A stretch of DNA of 64,000 bases from Deltaproteobacteria bacterium. Lineage in GTDB: Bacteria > Myxococcota > Kuafuiibacteriia > Kuafuiibacteriales > Kuafuiibacteriaceae. This document shows positions 55,202-64,000 of the stretch, piece after piece. Within the stretch, counting starts at the first letter, position 1. Every line of letters begins with the position of its first letter. Below the pieces are notes generated by a model that was given only the letters and a program-made list of their open reading frames with translations, did not search any database and had not been told where the DNA came from. The DNA lies in assembly GCA_020632995.1 (NCBI GenBank), contig JACKEN010000004.1, forward strand, positions 62,001 through 126,000, read 5' to 3'. The translations under genes and the position numbers were made by a program.

Positions 55202-56086
55202 ATGGCTACCCACCAACCTGGCATCACCGAGGAGGTCCCCGCCCTCGCCCGCTACATGAGCTTCCGGCTCACCCCCGAGGGAGACCCCCGCGCCGCGCTC
55301 AAGCGACTGGCGGCCGAGCCCATCAGCCCTGATCTCGTGGTGGGGCTGGGGCATGCCACCGTGGCCGCGGTGGGGGGGCAGGTGAAGGGCCTCCGCGAGG
55401 CCAAGGTGTTCGCCGGCGCGGGGATCTCCGTCCCCGCCACCCCGACCGCCCTGTGGCTCTGGCTCCGAGGCCGTGATCGGGGCGAGCTCCTGCACGAGGG
55501 GCGCCGGCTGCAGGATATCCTGCAGGAGGGCTTCACCCTCGAGCACGTGGTCGACGCCTTCAAGTATCAGGACGGTCGCGATCTCAGCGGCTACGTCGAC
55601 GGCACCGAGAACCCCGAGGGCGACGAGGCGGTGGCCGCCGCCTTCACCGCGGGCCGGGGCCCTGGCCTCGACGGCGGGAGCTTCGTGGCGGTGCAGACCT
55701 GGGTCCACGAGCTCAGCCGCTTCGAGGCCCACACTCGAGCCGAGCGTGACGACATATTCGGCCGGCGCCAGGCCGACAACGAGGAGTTCGAGGAGGCCCC
55801 GAGGTCGGCGCACGTGAAGCGCACCGCGCAGGAGAGCTTTCAGCCCGAGGCCTTCGTGCTCCGGCGCTCCATGCCGTGGGCCGACGCGCGGCGCGAGGGC
55901 CTGGTCTTCGTCGCCTTCGGGCACACCTTCGACGCCTTCGAGGCCATCCTCACCCGGATGGTGGGCCTGGAGGACGGGATCACCGACGCCTTGTTCACCT
56001 TCACGCACCCCGAGGACACCCGGTACCTGTGGTGTCCCCCTCTGGTGCAGGGCCGCCTGGACCTCTCCCGCCTCGGCCTCCAGTAG
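55202..56086 (+). CDS. DyP-type heme peroxidase
   Basis: The product is 294 residues, in the class B/P range. The GxxDG motif is GYVDGTENP (about 130) and the proximal heme His lies in SAHVKRTAQE (about 204). It reduces hydrogen peroxide with dye-like or phenolic donors. There is no signal peptide and no recognised encapsulin-targeting tail. TACGGT seven bases before ATG 55202 suggests a leaderless transcript; the same 13-base segment precedes acnA. Confidence 0.93.
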   Translation: MATHQPGITEEVPALARYMSFRLTPEGDPRAALKRLAAEPISPDLVVGLGHATVAAVGGQVKGLREAKVFAGAGISVPATPTALWLWLRGRDRGELLHEGRRLQDILQEGFTLEHVVDAFKYQDGRDLSGYVDGTENPEGDEAVAAAFTAGRGPGLDGGSFVAVQTWVHELSRFEAHTRAERDDIFGRRQADNEEFEEAPRSAHVKRTAQESFQPEAFVLRRSMPWADARREGLVFVAFGHTFDAFEAILTRMVGLEDGITDALFTFTHPEDTRYLWCPPLVQGRLDLSRLGLQ

Positions 56087-56108
56087 GCGCTCACCCCCCG
56101 GAAACCCG

Positions 56109-56137
56109 TTGAGAAAACGACCGCGCGGGCGTACGGT
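56109..56137 (+). promoter_or_regulatory. Predicted acnA promoter
   Basis: TTGAGA (56109-56114), a 17-base spacer and TACGGT (56132-56137) make a good sigma70-like promoter. Only 9 bases separate the -10 box from ATG 56147, leaving little or no leader. Confidence 0.55.
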
Positions 56138-56146
56138 CCGCGCCGC

Positions 56147-58852
<2,706 letters not shown>

Positions 58853-58861
58853 GCGCCCGCC

Positions 58862-60835
58862 TCAAGCCCTGAACTGTGAGGCCGTCGACTCCAGGCGGCC
58901 CACCAGCTCCTGCATCTTCTCCGCCGCCGAGCCCACCGAGACGCAGTCATCGTCTGCGGACAGGGCGCTCTTGCGCACGTCGTCCACGTCGCGCGAGACG
59001 CGCTCGCCGCTCTCGGCCAGCCGCTGGGCGCGATCGGAGATCAACGCCACCTGACTCGAGACCATCTCGCTGTTGGCGAGCACCGCCCGCACGCGGCCGT
59101 CGATCTGACCCACGCTGTTGGACACCGCGTTCACCGAGGTCGCGGTGGCGCTGACCCGCTTGGCGATCTCGGCGGTGGTGGAGGTCTGCTCCTCCACCGC
59201 GACCGCGATGGCCCGGGTCATCTCGTTCACCTCTTCGGAGCGCTCGCCGATGGTCCGCATGAGGACCACGACCTCGGACATCGCGCGCTCCATCGCCCCC
59301 ACCTCTTCGCGGATCTCGTCGGTGGCCTTGGCGGCCTGGCCGGCCAGGGTCTTCACCTCACCCGCCACCACCGCGAAGCCGCGGCCGGCCTCACCTGCCC
59401 CCGCCGCCTCGATCGTGGCGTTCAGCGCCAGCAGCGAGGTCTGATCCGCCACCGACTCGATGACGCCCACCACCCGAGCCACCTTGGCGGCCAGGGCGGC
59501 CAGCTCCTCGAGCCGCGACTGGGCCTCGGCCCGCCGTTGCTGGGTCTCGGCGCTCGCCACCGCGACCCGCTCGCCGCTCCTCGAGACCTCGGTGAGCGCG
59601 GCGTTCATCTCTTCCACTGCCACCGCGACCTGGGTCATGTTGTTGGCCACGTCGTCGGCCTCGGAGGCCAGCCCGGTGGTGGCTGCGGCGATGGCGTGGG
59701 TGTCGCTGGCAACCGTGCCCACGTTGGAGTTGGCCTCCACCGCGAGGCCCGCCACCTCACGGATGTCCGCGGCCATCGAGCCCAGGGTCTCGGACGCCTC
59801 CTCGGTGCGGCTGCGTGTCACCCGCATCCCGGCAGAGAGCCGCGAGAACGCGTCACGCAGGGAGCCCGAGGCGCCGAGGAGGACCCCGGAGATGTCCTTC
59901 ACGTCCTTGAGCATGGAGCGCATGGCGCCCATGAGGAAGTTGAAGCTCTTCGCCATGGCCCCGATCTCGTCGGGGCGGCTGTCATCGCCGCGCAGGCCGA
60001 GGTCGCGCTCGGTGCGGGCGCGCTCGAACACCTCGGCCACCGCCACGATGGGGCCCTTGATGCGAGAGGAGAACACCCGAAGGATCAACAGCGCGATGGT
60101 GGCCACGAGGGCCATCACGGTGAACCCCACGCCGGTGAGCGCGCCCTGAAAGGCCGCCTGCTCGGCGGTGGTGTCCATCTGAACGGAGAGATAGCCGGCA
60201 GGCTCTCCTACCTTCCAGTTCGTGTGACAGGTCAGGCAGTCGGCGGTGGCGTCGATGCGATGAAAGAAGACCGGCGCCTCGTCGGCCAGGATCCAGGCCA
60301 TCTGGTCGTCGTCGAACGCCAGGTCCTTCGACACCGAGAAGTGACAGTCGATGCACTGCTCCTTCTTCTGCCGCTTCTCCTTCACGTGCTCCAGGGCTCG
60401 CTCCGAGTCCACGTGGTTCACCATCTCCCAGTCCGCGCGCGCGTAGCGGCCGTCGGACTCCTGGTAGAGCTCGAGGTTCGGGTTCTTGAACTCACCGTCC
60501 TCGTGCACGAAGGGCATGCCCACCGAGACCTGACCGGAGCGGTAGGTCATGAGCCCGGCGGGTGAGTACAGGGCGGCGTACTCGATCGCGTCGATCTTCG
60601 CGAAGCTGTCGAGGACCGCCTGGAAGGTGGCGCGCTGTCCCTTCTCGAGGGACTCGGCCGACTCGTGATCGAGCCCCGACAGGAGCGCCTTGCCCGCCTC
60701 GACCGTCTTGTCGTCGTAGCGCTGCTTCTGCACCACGTAGAAGGCGAGCATGGACGCCGCGGAGACCACCAGCATCCCCGCCAACACCGTCACCAGCGCA
60801 CGCGTCGCGATGGACTCTCGGTTCTTCATGCCCAT
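58862..60835 (-). CDS. Transmembrane chemoreceptor with diheme periplasmic sensor domain
   Basis: The product is about 657 residues. Two membrane helices (about 13-34 and 222-245) flank a periplasmic domain with two c-type heme motifs (QCIDCH about 163, DCLTCH about 201). A HAMP domain and a full methyl-accepting domain (DQTSLLALNATIEAAGAGEA tip) follow. The heme domain resembles Tll0287/DUF3365-type sensors and may sense redox state, NO, O2 or electrons from the hydrogenase. It overlaps the hydrogenase small-subunit stop (TGATG). GTG 60838 and ATG 60829 are other possible starts. Confidence 0.93.
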   Translation of the reverse strand: MGMKNRESIATRALVTVLAGMLVVSAASMLAFYVVQKQRYDDKTVEAGKALLSGLDHESAESLEKGQRATFQAVLDSFAKIDAIEYAALYSPAGLMTYRSGQVSVGMPFVHEDGEFKNPNLELYQESDGRYARADWEMVNHVDSERALEHVKEKRQKKEQCIDCHFSVSKDLAFDDDQMAWILADEAPVFFHRIDATADCLTCHTNWKVGEPAGYLSVQMDTTAEQAAFQGALTGVGFTVMALVATIALLILRVFSSRIKGPIVAVAEVFERARTERDLGLRGDDSRPDEIGAMAKSFNFLMGAMRSMLKDVKDISGVLLGASGSLRDAFSRLSAGMRVTRSRTEEASETLGSMAADIREVAGLAVEANSNVGTVASDTHAIAAATTGLASEADDVANNMTQVAVAVEEMNAALTEVSRSGERVAVASAETQQRRAEAQSRLEELAALAAKVARVVGVIESVADQTSLLALNATIEAAGAGEAGRGFAVVAGEVKTLAGQAAKATDEIREEVGAMERAMSEVVVLMRTIGERSEEVNEMTRAIAVAVEEQTSTTAEIAKRVSATATSVNAVSNSVGQIDGRVRAVLANSEMVSSQVALISDRAQRLAESGERVSRDVDDVRKSALSADDDCVSVGSAAEKMQELVGRLESTASQFRA

Positions 60836-61767
60836 CACTCCTTCAGCTTCCCGACCCGCGGGTCATCGTAGGCGTGCATCATGAAGCGCCTCGGGAAGCG
60901 ATCCGAGGCGCAGCCGATGCAGGGGTGGCCCGCGCGGATGCAGGTGTTGATGTTGTCGTTGTGCCCGCGGACCAGGCAGTCGTTCCGAGTGATCGGGCCC
61001 TGACAACCCAGCTTGAACAGGCAGCCGTCGTCGCCGATGAAGCGCGCGAACTGCTTCTCCTGGAACGAGGCGTAGTAGATGCACCGCTCGTGCACGGTGT
61101 GCCCGAACTGGGCGAGCGGCCGATGCCGCTCGTCGAGCGGCGGCAGCTCGCCCTTCTGGATGAGGTGCAGGAGCACGTACACGATGTGCTCCGGCTTCAC
61201 CGGGCAGCCGGGGATGGACACCACCGGGGTCTCGATGCCGCGGCGCTCGATGTAGCCCTCGAGCGAGGTGGAGCCGGTGAGGGTCCCCGGCATGCCCGCG
61301 ATGCCCCCGCGGGTGGCGCAGGTGCCCACCGCGATGGCGGCGCGAGCGTGCGGCACCAGCCGCTCCACCCACGCGCCGATGGGTCGCTCGGCCATCACGC
61401 AGGCCTCGGGCAGCCCCTCGGGGATGCCGCCTTCGAACAGGAAGACGATGGGGGTCTTGTCGTCCGCGACCCGCTCCAGGAGCTGCTCCACCTGGTGACC
61501 CGTCGCCGACGAGATGTCGGGGTGATAGACGAGGTCGACGAACTTCGTGACGATGTCGAGCACCGGGATGCTCGTGGAGTTCAGGAAGCTCACCGAGCAC
61601 CCGCTGCAGCTGCTGCCGTGGAGCCAGACGAGCTTCGGCTTCTGCGCCACGGGAAGCGCCGCCGCCCGGGCGAGGTCTTCGAAGGAGACGAGGCTGCCCA
61701 CCCCCATGGCCACCAGGCCGCGGTAGAGCCCCTCGAGGAAGTCGCGTCGACCGATCTTCACCAACAT
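60835..61767 (-). CDS. [NiFe] hydrogenase small subunit, Tat-exported
   Basis: The product is 310 residues. A Tat signal (GRRDFLEGL) is followed by the proximal cluster motif HGSSCSGCSVSF, then GTCATRGG, IPGCPVKPEH, and the distal/medial ligands CLFKLGCQGP and CIRAGHPCIGCASD. There is no C-terminal membrane helix, so it needs another anchor or is soluble in the periplasm. It lies 9 bases after the large subunit, the reverse of the common small-then-large order, and is coupled to the heme chemoreceptor gene. Confidence 0.95.
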   Translation of the reverse strand: MLVKIGRRDFLEGLYRGLVAMGVGSLVSFEDLARAAALPVAQKPKLVWLHGSSCSGCSVSFLNSTSIPVLDIVTKFVDLVYHPDISSATGHQVEQLLERVADDKTPIVFLFEGGIPEGLPEACVMAERPIGAWVERLVPHARAAIAVGTCATRGGIAGMPGTLTGSTSLEGYIERRGIETPVVSIPGCPVKPEHIVYVLLHLIQKGELPPLDERHRPLAQFGHTVHERCIYYASFQEKQFARFIGDDGCLFKLGCQGPITRNDCLVRGHNDNINTCIRAGHPCIGCASDRFPRRFMMHAYDDPRVGKLKE

Positions 61768-61776
61768 GTTCGTCCC

Positions 61777-62280
61777 TCAGTGCACGGAGCACGCCATGCA
61801 CGGGTCCACGGAACGCACGATGCGCGCCAGCTCGATGGGGTTCTCGGGGTCCACCACTCGGGTCCCGATCAGCATCTGCTCGGTCGGCCCGGGCACGTCC
61901 TTGTCATCGCGGGGCGACATGTTCCAGGTGGTGGGGACCACCAGCTCGTAGCGCGCGACCAGACCCTTGTCGTCGGTCTGGACCCAGTGGCCGAGGGCGC
62001 CGCGGGTGGCCTCGGTGAGCCCCATCCCGCGCGCGTTCACCGGCATCGGGTGCTCTTCGAAGGCCAGCTTGCCGGGCTCCACCCGGTCCAGCTCCTCCTT
62101 CAGGAGCTCGACCGTGGCGGAGGCACACAGGTACCGGCTCAGGTGGCGCCCCATCACCGACGGGAGGTCCTCGAGGCGGACCCCCAGCTCCTGCATCACC
62201 GCGTCGACCTTGCGGTTGAAGCGGGGGTTGGTGCCGGCGCGGTAGGTGTTGACCACGCGGGCCGCGGGGCCGACCTCCAT
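61777..62280 (-). CDS. [NiFe] hydrogenase large subunit, C-terminal part after in-frame stop
   Basis: The product is 167 residues from ATG 62280, in the same frame as the piece upstream. It has PAARVVNTYRAG and the second Ni-binding motif DPCMACSVH at its very end. The C-terminal peptide usually removed by a maturation protease is absent. If the intervening TAG were read as Tyr, the sequence YSWTRSPRYGGQPMEVGP would be a perfect family match, so this is the 3' portion of one gene. Separate translation from ATG 62280 is possible but has no clear ribosome-binding site. Confidence 0.8.
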   Translation of the reverse strand: MEVGPAARVVNTYRAGTNPRFNRKVDAVMQELGVRLEDLPSVMGRHLSRYLCASATVELLKEELDRVEPGKLAFEEHPMPVNARGMGLTEATRGALGHWVQTDDKGLVARYELVVPTTWNMSPRDDKDVPGPTEQMLIGTRVVDPENPIELARIVRSVDPCMACSVH

Positions 62281-62316
62281 GGGCTGGCCGCCGTAGCGGG
62301 GAGAGCGGGTCCAGCT

Positions 62317-62319
62317 CTA
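62317..62319 (-). other. In-frame TAG interrupting the hydrogenase large-subunit gene
   Basis: A single amber codon replaces the Tyr of the conserved Y-S/T-W-x-[KR]-[AS]-P-R segment. The reading frame is unchanged on both sides: 12 codons lie between it and ATG 62280. TAC to TAG is one base change. Confidence 0.85.
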
Positions 62320-63333
62320 CTTGCCGGCCGCGGTGTTGCGAGCGCCGTCGGGGATCTTGAAGTTGATGGGCTGCAGCGGGGCGCCCTTCAGCGGCGCGGT
62401 GCCGGTGCCCTCGTCCTCGTAGAACGCGTGGGTGTGGTCCTCGTACATCCGGCTCGGATCGAGCGGCTCGAAGCGCCCGCCGAGGGTGGCGCCACCCGCG
62501 AAGAGCGGCGCCGCGCCGTTGGACGCCTCGAGGGCAGGGAAGGAGAGCAGGTTGCGTTGCCAACGCCCCTCGTCGAAGTACGAGCGGAACGCCTTCGACA
62601 CCGCGAGGATGTCGCGGCGGTACCGCCCCTCGATGAAACGCTCCGCCTCGTCGAGGAGCTGTCGGTAGCGGCCGAGGGCCTGGCCGTCGGGGGTGGTGGT
62701 GATGCCCCCCGCCTCGATCGTGACCGGGTGTGGCGCCTTGCCGCCGAAGATGGCCACCATCTGATGCAGGCGCGGCAGGAGCGCCAGCGCCTCGAGGTAG
62801 CTGTTGATCACCGAGAGGTTCAGCTCGGTGTCCTTGGCGTACGCGGCGGCCAGGCGCGGCAGGAAGGGCGCGGCGGGGAAGACCTTGCCGCTCTTGAGCT
62901 CGGTGTCGACCCAGTCTCGCAGCTGCGCCATCGACTGATCCCGGCCGCGGTAGCCGAGGATCGCGGTGACGTCGATGAAGTCGAGGGCGGACAACATGTA
63001 GAAGTGCAGGAGGTAGTCGTGGAGCTGGTAGGCGCCCACGATCATGTTCCTCAACGCCACGCCGTTGGGCGGCGGGGTGATCTGCATGGCCTGCTCGATC
63101 GCCTTCGCCGAGGCCTCGGCGTGCGCGTACGGGCAGACGCCGCAGACGCGCTGCGTCACCTGGAGCGCGGCCCGCGGGTCATAGCCGGTGAGGGCGGCCT
63201 CGATGCCCCGGAACATCTGGGAGCTGGTGGTGGCGTCCCGGACCTCGTGCCCCTCGAAGTGCGCCTCCACCTTCAGGTGCCCCTCGATGCGGGTCACTGG
63301 ATCGATCTGAACCCTCCGCGCCATTTGTCCCAC
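62317..63333 (-). CDS. [NiFe] hydrogenase large subunit, N-terminal part ending at in-frame stop
   Basis: The product is 338 residues. DPVTRIEGHLKVEA is the family N-terminus, and RVCGVCPYAHA supplies the first pair of Ni-Fe ligand Cys. It has the full central helical body but ends at TAG 62317-62319, before the DPCxxCxxH ligands. Without readthrough it would be an inactive fragment. With the downstream piece the whole gene would encode 518 residues, slightly short of typical. First gene of the hydrogenase-chemoreceptor unit. Confidence 0.85.
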   Translation of the reverse strand: MGQMARRVQIDPVTRIEGHLKVEAHFEGHEVRDATTSSQMFRGIEAALTGYDPRAALQVTQRVCGVCPYAHAEASAKAIEQAMQITPPPNGVALRNMIVGAYQLHDYLLHFYMLSALDFIDVTAILGYRGRDQSMAQLRDWVDTELKSGKVFPAAPFLPRLAAAYAKDTELNLSVINSYLEALALLPRLHQMVAIFGGKAPHPVTIEAGGITTTPDGQALGRYRQLLDEAERFIEGRYRRDILAVSKAFRSYFDEGRWQRNLLSFPALEASNGAAPLFAGGATLGGRFEPLDPSRMYEDHTHAFYEDEGTGTAPLKGAPLQPINFKIPDGARNTAAGK

Positions 63334-63366
63334 CCTCCGAACAGGTTGGGTCGACCGGAGGTGGGG
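63329..63366 (-). promoter_or_regulatory. Inverted repeat at the hydrogenase start
   Basis: CCCACCCTCCG and CGGAGGTGGG pair with a one-base bulge around a short loop just upstream of the large-subunit ATG. It could be an operator or a hairpin covering the start; no clear -35/-10 pair was found nearby. Confidence 0.25.
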
Positions 63367-63458
63367 ACTATTGAGCGGATCGCCGACGAGAGACTACGTC
63401 CAGCGACGGGTGTCCCATGCGGAGGCGCGTCCCCCGCCGCTCTCGGGATGAGGCTCGG

Positions 63459-63977
63459 TCAGGGCAGCGCGCGAAGGTCGGCCGCGCTCACCCCGAACAG
63501 CCCGACGCGCAGGCCCGCTTGCTTGAGCAAGCTGTTCGCTCGTGCGTTGACCACCAGCAGCGCGATGAGGCCGGCGAAGGGGTGGAATCCGCAGACCGCC
63601 GCGACCACCGCCCAACCCACCGAGATCCCGACCGCCACCGCCATCCGATAGACCAGGATGATGCGGAGCAGAGCGAGCACGATGCCCACCGCCAACACTC
63701 CGAATGCGAGCAGCTGGGCCGTGGTCGTGTCGAGGACCGACACTCCGATCGTGTTCAGCGCGAAGAGTCCTCCGGTAGCGACGATCAGCAGGATGATGTA
63801 CCGCTGGAGCTTCGCGACTTCCTTGACGTTGGTGGAGGGTGAGGTCGGCGCCAAGCTCGGTGCGCTGTGAGGTGCCTCGAAGGGGTTGCTCTCTGCCAAC
63901 GGCACGCCGCACCCGCTGCAGAAGCGGCCCTGCCCGATCGGGGCGCCGCAGGCGGGGCAGGAGGCGTCTTCGTTCAC
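63459..63977 (-). CDS. Zinc-ribbon membrane protein, unknown function
   Basis: The product is 172 residues. An N-terminal zinc ribbon (CPACGAPIGQGRFCSGCG) is followed by a Pro/Ser linker and three to four membrane helices (YIILLIVATGGLFALN, LLAFGVLAVGIVLALLRI, VGWAVVAAVCGFHPFAGLIA). Such proteins are common in myxobacteria without known role. It starts at GTG 63977 near the window end; upstream context is not visible. Confidence 0.7.
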   Translation of the reverse strand: MNEDASCPACGAPIGQGRFCSGCGVPLAESNPFEAPHSAPSLAPTSPSTNVKEVAKLQRYIILLIVATGGLFALNTIGVSVLDTTTAQLLAFGVLAVGIVLALLRIILVYRMAVAVGISVGWAVVAAVCGFHPFAGLIALLVVNARANSLLKQAGLRVGLFGVSAADLRALP

Positions 63978-64000
63978 CGCGGCACCCTACCGCTGAAGCC

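Noticed and set aside
62317..62319. Pyrrolysine or genome-wide amber recoding
   Set aside because: TAG ends several intact genes in the window, the codon replaces a conserved Tyr, and no pyl gene is present.

Overview
The window is high-GC, densely packed bacterial chromosome. Zinc-ribbon Ser/Thr kinase, FHA domains, many lipoproteins, hybrid chemotaxis proteins and very cytochrome-rich operons fit a myxobacterium-like member of Myxococcota (the former Deltaproteobacteria). That placement is inferred from gene content; no rRNA or other marker gene was available to test it. I see no rRNA, tRNA, CRISPR array, insertion sequence or prophage.

Layout. (1) 1-8735, minus strand: a tight operon of an 18-heme cytochrome c, a 9-heme cytochrome c, a cNMP-sensor/ferredoxin/diheme-b membrane protein, an FHA x3/7-heme/ferredoxin/FAD-oxidoreductase fusion and a multiheme lipoprotein cut by the window edge. 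A Ser/Thr kinase diverges from it (8774-9940). Together they look like a signal-gated transmembrane electron conduit. (2) 10072-13008: an LCM-type methyltransferase, two unknown small genes, and a TetR regulator with a thioesterase. (3) 13042-17924: ftsH and tilS, then hutU. (4) 18518-25751: a hydrolase lacking its nucleophile, then the five-gene STM4011-STM4015 cassette of unknown function, with all junctions overlapping. (5) 25775-29446: a pentaheme lipoprotein, 3-hydroxyacyl-CoA dehydrogenase and thiolase. (6) 29524-36024: envelope lipoproteins and unknown proteins, then pyrC-like and pyrB. (7) 36057-41234: sucD, sucC, an SpmA/SpmB fusion, a TRL-like lipoprotein and NAD-type isocitrate dehydrogenase. 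(8) 42146-45081: HDOD-GGDEF protein and aldehyde dehydrogenase. (9) 45092-53348: a Wsp-like chemosensory operon (CheW, CheR-TPR, CheW, PAS-MCP, CheA-REC, CheB, REC-histidine kinase). (10) 53565-58852: a Cys-less rhodanese, a triple GC-rich repeat, a methyltransferase, a DyP peroxidase and aconitase. (11) 58862-63333: a periplasmic [NiFe] hydrogenase whose large subunit carries an in-frame TAG, followed by the small subunit and a chemoreceptor with two c-type heme motifs in its sensor domain.

How the genes work together. Aconitase, isocitrate dehydrogenase and succinyl-CoA ligase cover TCA-cycle steps. The C4 acyl-CoA genes feed the same metabolism. The two most unusual systems couple redox chemistry to signalling: the phosphopeptide/cNMP-sensing electron-transfer operon at the left end, and the hydrogenase translationally coupled to a heme chemoreceptor at the right end.
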